Shown here one piece after another: positions 30,190 through 40,061 of a stretch of 64,000 bases of DNA. Source of the stretch: Scheffersomyces stipitis CBS 6054 (lineage: Eukaryota > Ascomycota > Pichiomycetes > Serinales > Debaryomycetaceae); NCBI RefSeq assembly GCF_000209165.1, contig NC_009068.1, positions 1,302,001 through 1,366,000 on the forward strand, written 5' to 3'. How positions within the stretch are numbered: position 1 is the first letter of the stretch; each line of letters starts with the position of its first letter. The notes under the pieces are model-generated. The model worked only from the letters and a program-made list of their open reading frames with translations. It was not told where the DNA came from and searched no databases. A program made the position numbers and the translations under genes.

Positions 30190-32247
30190 TATGACGAGTT
30201 ACGAAACAACAAACAAATGAAGAAGATGGAAATGTGAATAACCAATTGATGTACTGGCTAGAATCAGTGATCCGAAGGATAGCGATAATGAACTACTGAT
30301 ATGAGAAGATAGCAATACTGTCGTGGTTGCTATTTATACTAGTATCCAATGATGGTGTTCAATGATAGTAGTATGGGAATGAAATTGGTGATATTGAATA
30401 TGAACAAATTTTCAATTCACTAGTCGATATTCAGTCTATATTAATACTTTATTCGACAATGTGGGAACAGTATTAACAAGTTCTAATCTTAGTATTCTCT
30501 ACTCTGAGACGTTCAGACACGTTACTCTGTCAATTCACTAGCTAGACAGCGACACTGATAAACAAGAGAGAAGCAAAGAGTTGGAAACCTGACAGAAGCA
30601 AATTTGGCCGGTTTTTTTCGTCCTGCCCACAATCGTTTTTTTTCACTGTAGTAAGCTCGTTGATTTCATTGGTATTGGCTGAGTGCGAAGCTCAGGCTGA
30701 TGTAAGCCCAGAGCCTTTACAAAACCTTGAAGGTGATTGGTTGGGAGACGGATCACGTGACGCGCGAAACGAAGACGATGCCCACATTCTACGCTACCAT
30801 TTATGACACTACTACTATTTCTGTTAGAGCTGCTATATCTACTATAAACTGATACGTACAGCTAGACATTGGAGGAAATTTCTTTACTTTTGCTGTTCAT
30901 CTTTATCTGCTCTTTTTTTAGATTTTTGTGAGCATTTCTCTAGTGAGTATTTCTTCACTATACGAATCTGTGCCAAATATTTCTGTGCTGCATATCTGCA
31001 CTAAATAGAGAAGAGTGCAGGAGATTCTTCCGATTTTTCATTACCATCTTTATATATACTTAGTTTATATTTCTGTGTTACGTAATTGTGGGCTACGTGG
31101 TTCTGTGATCTGTATTGTACGTATTCTACTACATTAATTTGTAGAATCACACTGATACATCATTCTGTATCTGTTCACTGGACGCACCTACTCCAACATA
31201 CACTCAATTGCATAAACTTAGCATTCCACAGCCATTGTTCATATCTCCTCTCAGATCCACTTTTCGACATTCTTTTCGCCTTTATCTTGGGTCTTCAGTA
31301 TGCCCCACTACATTCCTTAGCCTAATTTCTGCTACAGGATCCGCTGAAAGCATGTATTCTTATCGTCTTTTTCCGCACTCACTCTAATTTTGGTGATAAT
31401 TGAACATATATTTGTAAATGCACAAAATCTGACGTACCACAAATTGCAGACAGGTTGGTCATACTTAGCTATTCTCTCTGATCTCTACGGCACATCTGTT
31501 TCTTCTTCATCGTCCTCTTCGTCTTCCTCTACTTGACTCTACTTCTTTCAGCAAATATTTCTGGAGGCTCCGCTGCAGTCTAAACTCTAATTCTTTTTCC
31601 GCACATTTTGCAACCTTTATCCGCGATTACGCAAAACTGCCCCTCTAGCGACTGGAGAATACAGTTTTCTCGGAGTCTGTTAATGAAATCCACAACAAGC
31701 ATATTCAAGCATACCAAAGCATATCAACTGGACACAATCCTCATGCTGCCCTTTGAAAATTAACTTGGGGCTAGAATTTTTTCAGTTGCTCTGTCTAATT
31801 CTCGAAATATGCGAACTCATGCAAAGCAAGCTATCACAGTTGCCCGTCTGATAAATTGTTCAGCTTTTCTACAACACCCATACTGGCTTCAGCAAACTAC
31901 TCACTGAAGTTGAGTATGTTAGTAACATTCAAATTGTACCCCAGTACCCCGGGAACACCCAAAGTATTCAACCTCCACATCCTCGTAAATCTGTGGAATG
32001 TTATTTTTTAGGGTTGCAACATCCGCAAACTTCAGTTCCGTCTTAATTTCCTTTTCCGAATCTTTATTTCTGTTCCCACCATTTTCACATTTTTCAACTG
32101 CAAAATCAGTAATACCGGATGGATTTATTTTCTGGGTCCCCACAGCTATGATTTTTACGTCTCTTTGTATAAATGAATGTACTATTCTCCATTCTAGGGC
32201 TACTCGATAAAGTTTAAGTTGCATCTTGGATTTATAAAAACATAACG
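30190..32247. promoter_or_regulatory. Divergent CYT1 / Ato transporter intergenic with CCAAT boxes
   Basis: About 2 kb. CCAAT boxes: 30242-30246 and 30346-30350 (plus strand), ATTGG at 30668-30672, 30674-30678 and 30735-30739. TCACGTGA sits at 30752-30759, only 12 bp from the last ATTGG. The part from about 30800 to 31900 is pyrimidine-rich with many loose copies of ATTTCTGTG, and the word CTTTTTCCGCA recurs near 31363 and 31588. Small open frames at 31086 and 31919-32224 are not convincing. Confidence 0.5.
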
Positions 32248-33060
32248 ATGTCGGATCAGGAATCCATACGTAGCTCTGATTTGGCGGCAGCAGACTACAA
32301 GCCTGAGGTTTCTCTCGAATCCTTGCCCTACAAAACTATAACCTACAGTGGTGCTGGAGACGAATATGTCATTATTAACAACCAAAAATACCTCCGTCAT
32401 GAATTAATGCAGGCAATGGCTGGTACTTTCAATCCTGGTTTGGCTCCATACCCAAAGCATCAATTTGGTAATGCTTCTGCTCTTGGATTATGGGGTACAG
32501 GTTTCACAGCCTTTTGTATCGGAATGTACTTTGCAAACGCCATGGGTGTGACTACTCCCAATGCTGGCGTTGGTGTAGCTCTATTCTATGGTGGTATGAT
32601 CCAGTTTTTCTCTGGAGTCTGGGAGTTAGCTGGTGGTAATACTTTTGCCGGTACTGCTTTCACTAGTTACGGTGCTTTCTGGTTGGCATTTGGTTCTGTA
32701 TTTGTTCCTGCCTTCGGTATTGGTGCAGCTTATGGAGACGACCAAGTGCAATTTTCTCGTGCTATCGGACTTTTTCTTCTTGGTTGGGCCATCTTCACGT
32801 TCATGTTGTTGTTGTGTACTTTTAAGGCTACCCTTGCATTTGTCATAGTGGTATTTACCTTGGACTTAACATTATGGACTCTTTCCTGTGGATACATGTT
32901 AAACAAACCTGGTGTTGTAAGAGCAGGTGGAATCATTGCCGTTGCCCATGCATTCGTGGTTTTCTACGTAGCCTTTGATGGTACATCCACTCCTCAAAAT
33001 AGCTACTTCAAGCTCCCGCAAGTCCCATTGCCGGTCTATAGTCGCAAAGCGAAGAGTTGA
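32248..33060 (+). CDS. Ato/Ady2 (GPR1/FUN34/YaaH) acetate-ammonium transporter, divergent
   Basis: Six-helix membrane protein of 270 residues of the AceTr family, which moves acetate/acetic acid and is linked to ammonium export. A cytosolic N-tail of about 85 residues leads to the signature segment at helix 1. In most members it reads NPAPLGL; here it is GNASALGLWGTGF, so the first proline is lost. Other conserved segments are FYGGMIQFFSGVWELAGGNTFAGTAFTSYGAFWLAFG, with the polar constriction. The tail ends YSRKAKS without an obvious ER signal. The family is expanded in Candida-clade yeasts, where several divergent Ato paralogues exist. Family membership is firm; substrate is uncertain because of the altered motif. 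Confidence 0.88.
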   Translation: MSDQESIRSSDLAAADYKPEVSLESLPYKTITYSGAGDEYVIINNQKYLRHELMQAMAGTFNPGLAPYPKHQFGNASALGLWGTGFTAFCIGMYFANAMGVTTPNAGVGVALFYGGMIQFFSGVWELAGGNTFAGTAFTSYGAFWLAFGSVFVPAFGIGAAYGDDQVQFSRAIGLFLLGWAIFTFMLLLCTFKATLAFVIVVFTLDLTLWTLSCGYMLNKPGVVRAGGIIAVAHAFVVFYVAFDGTSTPQNSYFKLPQVPLPVYSRKAKS

Positions 33061-33309
33061 TTCTTGTTATTAAACGTCATTACTATTAAGTTATCATCAC
33101 TACTATTGTTTATAAAATTTTCTATATAATATAAGGGACTTTCGGGGACTTCTACGTAGACTCGATCACGACTAATTATCTTTGGTTTGTATTATATTTT
33201 TATTGTACACTTTGTATATGCTGTTCTTTAATTTTTAATTTGCACTATAAGCATGTTATGCCGTTGATAAATTTGATATACAATTTCTAATGGGTGCAAA
33301 AAGTAAGGC

Positions 33310-33753
33310 TCACCACTTTTCTTCTGGATTAGCCTTGAATGCTACGTAGTCGTTCCAGTTAAATAAACTGATCTCAGTTTCGTTCTCTACGCCCAAGTCC
33401 CATAACGAGGTTTCGGTAGCAGTTACCAGAGGAGAGATGAGGACCCAGCCCTGGTCGTTTTCAAAGTTTATGACCAAGTTCATGGACTTGGAGCCATGAG
33501 CCTTGGTGTATATCTTGAGAGAGTCGTACTCGATGTTTCTGTAGGGTCTGTAGGCACCCATGGTATTGATGGCGGATTTTACGAGGTCCAACAACTGGCT
33601 GGCTGTGGTTTCCTTTAAATTGATGGAATGCACAATGTGGTTTTTGACATTTCTGTAGAGGAAAGACTTGATGATTCTTACGGTTATCAAAGCGTCCGTG
33701 GCAGGACGGACGTTGGAAGTCAAGGGTTCCTCGACGGTTATTTCAGTAGACAT
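33310..33753 (-). CDS. UPF0538 (DUF2340) family protein, Aim29-like
   Basis: Small protein of 147 residues matching the UPF0538 family (human C2orf76, S. cerevisiae Aim29) over its whole length. Landmarks are ITVRIIKSFLYRNVKNHIVHSINL, PYRNIEYDSLKIYTKAHGSK, NLVINFENDQGWVL and the C-terminal ENETEISLFNWNDYVAFKANPEEKW. The fold looks like a ubiquitin-like/PB1-type module, but no biochemical function is established. Length is typical. Convergent with the Ato transporter, stops 249 bp apart. Confidence 0.8.
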   Translation of the reverse strand: MSTEITVEEPLTSNVRPATDALITVRIIKSFLYRNVKNHIVHSINLKETTASQLLDLVKSAINTMGAYRPYRNIEYDSLKIYTKAHGSKSMNLVINFENDQGWVLISPLVTATETSLWDLGVENETEISLFNWNDYVAFKANPEEKW

Positions 33754-35230
33754 GGCTGATGTTACAGAGTGCTGGCTACAGGGACTACAAGATAAATTGC
33801 ATGTAAAGGGTTGCTAATATACGGAGAAGTCTACTGAAGTCATCTAGCGAAAAATTCACGGTCGTGTGCACGCTAATTGGGTGACAGACGGAACAGTGGG
33901 GAAGGATAGTAGCCTGACATTGAAGAAAAGTGGATGGTTTAAAGATCTACTCCTGGTAGAATTGAGGAGTTGGATATAGAAATAGGAAAGAGCTATTTTG
34001 AGTGTTGGGGGACTACGGTGGTACGACTGAAAACAGCTAAGGAGAACTGACCAAGAAAATGCGACGCTATTAAGGCACAGTGTGTGACAATTATGCCAAT
34101 CGTGCGTGAAACCCTGGGGTAAGTAACTCAATTGGGCATCTACAGATTGGTGACTTATCTACTGCCCATTTGGTCCACTGAATCTGTCGACGAACCTGAA
34201 GAAAAGGTCATAAATGGGTCTTGTGGCTCAAACGAGCCTGGAACCGGCTCGGCTAGTTTTGTATGTACAAATAGAGCAGTTGATTTTTTTCTCTTCTCAG
34301 TAATTGCGACTAAAAATTCAGCGCAGTCTAAACGGAAAAAAATTGTGCATAGAGAACAAACGGAAAACTCGTATGAAGAAGAATCTCCGTCAATGAGATG
34401 ATCAGACGGGCAGATTGACAAGACCGAAAGCAGGCACCAATACGAGCAAATACGCACCAGACAATGTCGACAGACGTGTCTGATTGTATATAGCACGCAG
34501 GAAGGGTCTGGAACCACGTCTGGTGCGTATTATCATTTGTCCCTTTTTGCTGTTGTGGAGCTTGACGCGTCCTCGCCTTGTTTGTGTTTATATGAAGAAC
34601 GAGGCACGCCATTTGCGTCTGCCTGTTTAGGAATTTTTCTTTTCCAGACAAGCCTGTTAAGTAAGCTATCCGGAGCAGTTATCCTGGAGTGGTGAATTTC
34701 GAGCTTTGTGCTGGGGTTATATAGCCAGGAGAATCTTCGCGGTCAACTTTTGCTGGTCAGCTTTGTTATTTATCGCTTTTGGTAGCACATTTGTCTCAGC
34801 TTTGGCGCCAGCTTGTAAAGGGTTCTCGCTTGTTTGAGCATCTCGTATAGGCGCTGTTTTGATTTCTGAAACATACTAGACGAAGGCTAGAAAGTAGCCC
34901 TCCACCCAAAAGATTAAATTGGCATAAAGATAAACAAAGACGAGCAGAACAGCACCGGTGCCAGTGACAGATATACTCAATTGAGTGCATAGCCTAACAT
35001 CACCGTCCTAAGCAGTTAGGATATATACCCGAAGAAAGACTTTTATAAAGTGTCTGCTCTAAAGTTTTTCTGTATTTCAAGGAGATATCTTATTAAAGAC
35101 TATTGATTCATTGCATTATACCCATATTATACCCATAATTCACAAGCATCCAGAGACAAGTTAACGCGGTTAGCGCTTCTTAGCATTTTCATATAACTTT
35201 GCTATCATAACATTGCCTACATTTTACACT
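33754..35230. other. Intergenic with long inverted repeat
   Basis: About 1.5 kb between divergent genes. A perfect 14 bp inverted repeat lies at 34449-34462 and 34518-34531 with internal smaller palindromes. Several overlapping open frames on both strands (33856-34131, 34132-34401, 34155-34517, 34328-34651) lack domains and are not called. Confidence 0.4.
34449..34531. repeat. Inverted repeat, 14 bp perfect arms, 55 nt loop
   Basis: Arms AATACGCACCAGAC and GTCTGGTGCGTATT are exact reverse complements. Inside the loop, next to the left arm, CAGAC-GT-GTCTG forms a second hairpin flanked by ACAAT/ATTGT. The whole could fold as a branched structure. Confidence 0.7.
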
Positions 35231-37213
35231 ATGAAAGAAGACGCTTGGGTCGATCTGCAGCAAAGAACCCTCGTCAGATGGCTCAACTCTAAGTTGATGG
35301 AGGACTCGGAATCTGAAGCTACTCCTACTTCATCTTTGGGCCGTTCCAGTATCACCAATCTCCGTACAGATCTTCAGGATGGCATTATTCTCATTAAGCT
35401 AATCAACTGGCTCGTATATGAAATCACCTCCAACGAGAATCATCCGCTCACAAAACGTAACACCAAACTCTATTACCTAACGCCTATCTACAAAAAGCCA
35501 ACGTTCAAGTTGCAGAAGTTGGAAAATCTCAACGACTTCTTGAAGTTCATCAACCTCATCTTGAACGTCAATGTGTGCAACATCAGTGCTGACAACATCT
35601 ACGAAGGAGACTTGAAGCTCACGCTCGGGTTGCTCTGGTCGCTTTTTGTCTTCAGCACGGCCAATTCGTTCACTTTTAAAAACGCCAACACGTCGTTTGT
35701 AGAAATCAAGTCCATTTTGCTCGGCTGGGTCAATGACATCTTAGCTAAGAGAAACTCCCGTGTTTCTAACTTCAACAAAGATTGGTCCATAGACATCAAC
35801 CGACCCGACCGGATTCTTGCAGACATTCTCCACTACTACGGCATTCGCTTTGAGACTCAAAAAAGTGAAAACGACGAAAACCACAATCTCAAGAAACTCA
35901 CGCTGGTGTTGAGCTACATTGAGAACAAACTTATGATACCCCATTTGATAGATACGGACGACTTTGCCGTGTTAGTTCCAGACGAAAAATGCATAGTGAT
36001 CTTTCTCGTTGAGCTCTACAAGGTGTTTGAGATCGAGGGCCATTTCTTTGAAGATGAAGAAGCTGCTCGTAGCGAGACTGAAACTGAAATCCAGTACGTG
36101 TTTGACGATATTCTCAGTATGTCAATCGAGACATCAAGAGAGAAGAACAAATATGAGACGAGAGCCTTACGATTTCTCAACAAAACCAACTCTTTACTAG
36201 GTCAATTGAATGAAGGCTATGAATCGTTACAAGACATCAACGCTGGAAATCTGCTTGAAACTGACTTGACCAAGTGTTTAGAGATGTTGAAAACAGCATT
36301 GACTGAACCAACCATCGAGAACTTGAACCATTTCATGGGCTTCTTTAGCCACATAAACATCAAGATGACATCGTTAGTGAAAGTCAGCCAAACCTTTGAA
36401 AACTACAAACAGAACATCAAACCTGATTTAGTATACAAAGATTTCACTAGCATCAGCAATCTTGTCAAATCTGTCAGAGCCAACTTGCAAAAAATCGATC
36501 TCCTCTACTATCCCTCTATCAAGTCCCTTAATATTGAAGCTATGTCGGACAAGTTGAATGAACTCATGGAACTCGAATCCAAGTTCTCAGCTTCTGCTAA
36601 CACTTTGGTAGAAGCTTTGAAGAAAGAAGCCAGCCAACTTCATACCCATTTGAAGATCATAGAAGATAACAACTTGAGAGAAGTAGACGAGAAGCTGCCA
36701 CATAAAGATTGGCTTCTCAGGTGCCTTGATTACTTCGACTACTTGGTAAATTTCTACGCCCGCTTGGATCATTTCAGTACATTGTTGAACGCTCCAATTC
36801 CGACAGCAGAATTGAAGAAGGTAATGGAGACAAATGGAGAATATGAAGGTGCTTGTAAGGATTACAAACTTAGCCCTGAAATCTTCATTAGCTTCAAAGA
36901 GGCGTTTGTGCGCCAGGACAACTTCATCAACCACTTTGAGTTGGTGCGGTTCTTGAAGTCCAATGTCTCGGCTGATGTAGATCCTAGCACGATCGAGATG
37001 TTCATCAAGTTAATTCCTACCAAGTCGGTGCAGACACTTATCTCTTCAGCTTCATTTTCGTCGGGCTACTCGTTTTCGTTCTCTGAATCAGAAGATGACT
37101 ATATCTTTGACGAGTTGCAGAAGAAGGTAGACTCACAGTTGTCGGGCACCATCGATCGTGTGTACGATATTCATGACTTTATTGAACAGTTTGAGACTGG
37201 ATTCAAGATTTAG
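35231..37213 (+). CDS. AIN1: Alpha-actinin-like actin cross-linker
   Basis: Protein of 660 residues with two calponin-homology domains at the N-terminus (about 1-125 and 145-250), then helical spectrin-like sequence and a C-terminal EF-hand-type region. CH1 shows the alpha-actinin start WVDxQQRTLVRWLN, then LRTDLQDGIILIKLINWL and LEKLENLNDFLKFI-like text; GLLWSLFVFS precedes CH2. The C-terminus (EIFISFKEAFVRQ, FELVRFLKSN, TIEMFIKLIP) resembles the calmodulin-like domain, with weak calcium ligands. It compares with S. pombe Ain1 in size and order. S. cerevisiae has no such protein. ATG 35231 is the first start; the frame opens six codons earlier with TTG. Codon 9, in the CH1 start, is CTG and would be Ser in this clade. 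Confidence 0.78.
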   Translation: MKEDAWVDLQQRTLVRWLNSKLMEDSESEATPTSSLGRSSITNLRTDLQDGIILIKLINWLVYEITSNENHPLTKRNTKLYYLTPIYKKPTFKLQKLENLNDFLKFINLILNVNVCNISADNIYEGDLKLTLGLLWSLFVFSTANSFTFKNANTSFVEIKSILLGWVNDILAKRNSRVSNFNKDWSIDINRPDRILADILHYYGIRFETQKSENDENHNLKKLTLVLSYIENKLMIPHLIDTDDFAVLVPDEKCIVIFLVELYKVFEIEGHFFEDEEAARSETETEIQYVFDDILSMSIETSREKNKYETRALRFLNKTNSLLGQLNEGYESLQDINAGNLLETDLTKCLEMLKTALTEPTIENLNHFMGFFSHINIKMTSLVKVSQTFENYKQNIKPDLVYKDFTSISNLVKSVRANLQKIDLLYYPSIKSLNIEAMSDKLNELMELESKFSASANTLVEALKKEASQLHTHLKIIEDNNLREVDEKLPHKDWLLRCLDYFDYLVNFYARLDHFSTLLNAPIPTAELKKVMETNGEYEGACKDYKLSPEIFISFKEAFVRQDNFINHFELVRFLKSNVSADVDPSTIEMFIKLIPTKSVQTLISSASFSSGYSFSFSESEDDYIFDELQKKVDSQLSGTIDRVYDIHDFIEQFETGFKI

Positions 37214-37539
37214 GCTTTGGGACATTCATTTCTATGTTGTTTTATTCAATTATTCAATTCTATAGTGTAGGAGTATTTAGCAAAGATGTTTAAATATGCA
37301 TTAATATACCCATAATGAGATACGAACTAGTTTAGGGACTTCAAAAGCTTATGTCTTCACATAGAAGTAATAGCAAAGTTATTTCAATGCTGTAATGTTT
37401 CTACTAGTAACTAAGCTTGGAAGATTAATGCATCATGTTACAACATGGACAACAATATCAACTACATCGTAGAATACTACTTTACTTGCAAGAGATGATT
37501 ATATTAGTATATTACAAGAATGCAGAACGAGGAGCTAGT
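37214..37539. other. Intergenic between convergent genes
   Basis: 326 bp between the stops of the actinin-like gene and the CK2 alpha gene. AT-rich; I see nothing in it beyond presumed 3' ends. Confidence 0.5.
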
Positions 37540-38526
37540 CTATAACTTGAAGAAGGGATGGTCCATGGCTTCCTCTGCTGTTGGGCGCAACTGGTGGTCG
37601 AACGTCAACAATTTATCGATCAAATCAACGACTTCATCAGAGATTAAGTGCTTGTTTTCGTTATTGATGAACGACTTCCATGGCTTTCTGGGGTAATTTC
37701 CGAGGATGTCGTCGTAGTCCAGCGAGAGTTTCAAGCCATATTTGGAGACGTAATTCATCAAGTCTTCTGTTCCCAATACTTTTGCGATTTGGACCAACTG
37801 GTCGTTGTTGGAGTCACCACGGAAGAACGGCTCCTTCTTGAATATTATTGCTGCGAGCATACAGCCTACAGACCACAAGTCTAACGAGTAGTCGTACTGT
37901 TGGAGATTGATCAAGAGCTCTGGGCCCTTGTGGTATCTCAGCGCTACACGGACATTATAATCCATTCCCATGTGGTAGAACTCGGCCAACCCCCAGTCGA
38001 TCAAACGTAATTTTTTGTTCATTGGGTCAATCATGATGTTCTGGGGCTTGACGTCTCGATGGATAATGCCCATAGAATGCGAGTAATCTAATGCTATTAA
38101 CAACTGAGTGAAGTAGTACTGGATATCGGATATGGTGAATTTGGGATATAAGACCCGGAAATCGACATTGGACACCTTTTCAAAGATCAAAGCTGGGATC
38201 TTGCTCTGCTCGTCACGAACGATGTCCAACAAGCCAATGACGTTTGGACCCCCTGTGAGGTTCTGGAGAATCTTGACTTCTCGAAAGATCTTCTTTAGCT
38301 TAACTGGCTTCAACACTTTTATAACACAGGGCTCGTCGTTTAGCACGTTCACCCCCTGGAACACTTCTGAGTATTTGCCCCTACCGATCTTCGAGATGAT
38401 CTCGTAGTTCTTGATGTTGCCCCACGAGATCTTGTGGTTCTCGTAGTCCCAATATTCCGATGGTTTGTTGGAGTTGACATCTGCGTAGACACGGGCCACC
38501 GAGTAGACACGGGTGCTGACGCTCAT
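37540..38526 (-). CDS. CKA2: Casein kinase 2 catalytic (alpha) subunit
   Basis: Constitutively active Ser/Thr kinase of 328 residues working with regulatory beta subunits in nucleus and cytoplasm. Family landmarks are [12 protein letters not shown] and EYWDYE before the kinase, [11 protein letters not shown] (loop with Tyr-Ser), [20 protein letters not shown] with the CK2 basic cluster, [21 protein letters not shown] (DWG instead of DFG is diagnostic of CK2) and [23 protein letters not shown] 38524-38526 is the conserved start. The frame is open for 31 codons upstream but only to a TTG. Whether it corresponds to CKA1 or CKA2 is not decided. Divergent from SLD7 over a motif-rich intergenic region. 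Confidence 0.93.
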   Translation of the reverse strand: MSVSTRVYSVARVYADVNSNKPSEYWDYENHKISWGNIKNYEIISKIGRGKYSEVFQGVNVLNDEPCVIKVLKPVKLKKIFREVKILQNLTGGPNVIGLLDIVRDEQSKIPALIFEKVSNVDFRVLYPKFTISDIQYYFTQLLIALDYSHSMGIIHRDVKPQNIMIDPMNKKLRLIDWGLAEFYHMGMDYNVRVALRYHKGPELLINLQQYDYSLDLWSVGCMLAAIIFKKEPFFRGDSNNDQLVQIAKVLGTEDLMNYVSKYGLKLSLDYDDILGNYPRKPWKSFINNENKHLISDEVVDLIDKLLTFDHQLRPTAEEAMDHPFFKL

Positions 38527-40057
38527 GGTGGAAGCAAAATGGGCTGTCGAAGGCGAGAGTTGAAGATGTGAAATTCCAGAAAAGAGTGAGAAATTGATGA
38601 ATATTTCACTGAAAAACAATCTGAAAAGTCAAGATAGCGATGCTGGCCCAGTCAGAGCTGTGTGTAGGATGCGAAAAGAGAATAGCGAGATCGATAGCGA
38701 GAGCTGCTAGACGAGAGAGACTGGCAGCGAGACAGAGATACAGACGGAGAAAAGAGGAAACACGCACACGGACGTGTTTCAGGAGACGAGTACAGTATGG
38801 ATTTTAGTTTAAATATGAATATTTGGGTGTCTGTGTTGGAGTTTCATGGTGTGCGTTCGCTGGCAAATGTGTTTTGTGAATGTGTTGTCTCGCTAGAACA
38901 CCTTCGATATTGAGATGAGATCGTACCGGAAACAGGAAATTAGCGAGATTGCCCCACTAAGACGAGATAACGGTATGGGCTGAAACACAAATAAAATCCA
39001 CCACACTTGCACTATAAGGCTTGTATACTTGTATAAGCATAAGAGCAGCTCTCTCTACTTCTATTTGTCCTATTGTCCCCGTCTCGTTATATAGGCTGTT
39101 CACATTGGTGCTCCTGGCTAACATCTCGCTATCGCATCTCCCTATTCTCGCTATCGCCTCAACTCTATTTTCTGCACTGCCCGTCCAAGGATCTAGCATG
39201 AGCCTGAATGTGGGGAGGGGTAGGAACAATGTGACCTTGGATATAACTCCCATGATCTGTGACATGTGGCTATCTTCTTGGGAGATGACGTATCATCGGA
39301 AAGACGTTTGGCAATATAGTAAGTCAGCGAGATGGTTTAATGGCACTGAAAATTGGAGCAATTAACCTGTTCTTTCTTCCTCAGGTTGCACATCTCTCGT
39401 GCTGAGCTGAATTTCAATTCCCAAGACATCAAAGTAGTGTCCAAGTAGCCTTCGACACCTTCGACAGCGACTGAAGAAATGGAAGTTTACCTGGCCGTTT
39501 GAAATAGAAATCTACTGTTGAATATTCAGAGTCAGGCATCATACGTACTTCTTTAGATTGATTAGATCTCCTACATAATAACGGATTCTCTTTTGACGAA
39601 CGATTTCTAGATCTGCTTGTTCCAGATCGTACTCTGAGTTCAGAGAATGTTTCTTCTTTTACTTCTTAGCACTCTCTACTTACTTATCTGTCTTTTGTTC
39701 TTGTCTCGTTCTCAAATAGCTCCTTATTCGCAGCCATTTATCTATTTCCAAATTAGGAAGCACTTCCTCTTATCACCATATTCACCTTTGGCCCACCAAT
39801 CCTCTACTTACTTCCTGAAAGAAAGTATATGCCCTTATCTCAAACTCTATCTGGCTGGATCATGTTAAATATATGTATATGAATAGATAGATATCCTTTT
39901 TTGGTTCGTGCCATTGCTCGTACCGTACTTAGGGCTCCCTGCAATTCGCGAGTCTGAAATTTCCTTCCCGTTATTTTGGTGCAATATCAAATATTCAATC
40001 TTCAACTATCTGTTCTTATCCTAGCATAAATATCTTCTATATTACGATGTTGCGTAT
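38527..40057. promoter_or_regulatory. CK2-alpha / SLD7 divergent intergenic with AGCGAGA cluster
   Basis: About 1.5 kb. The heptamer AGCGAGA (or TCTCGCT) occurs eight times between 38684 and 39332: 38684, 38696, 38726, 38888 (reverse), 38942, 39124 (reverse), 39146 (reverse) and 39326. Three lie in the longer word CGATAGCGAGA. Small open frames at 38957-39265, 39021-39365 and 39647-39868 lack recognisable features. A five-codon upstream frame touches the SLD7 start. Confidence 0.6.
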
Positions 40058-40061
40058 ATGA
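40047..40061 (+). promoter_or_regulatory. Minimal uORF overlapping the SLD7 start (ATGA junction)
   Basis: ATG TTG CGT ATA TGA; the stop at 40059-40061 overlaps the main ATG at 40058-40060. If transcribed, it would compete for initiation and could allow stop-restart reinitiation. Confidence 0.4.

Noticed and set aside
29692..30237. 181-codon frame antisense to CYT1
   Set aside because: Shadow of a highly biased gene; no domain.
31919..32224. 101-codon minus-strand frame ending 24 bp from the Ato gene start
   Set aside because: ATG-initiated but without recognisable domain and lying on the promoter of the transporter; codon use unlike the neighbours.
38527..38619. 31-residue N-terminal extension on CK2 alpha
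   Set aside because: Begins at a non-ATG codon; the family start is at 38526.
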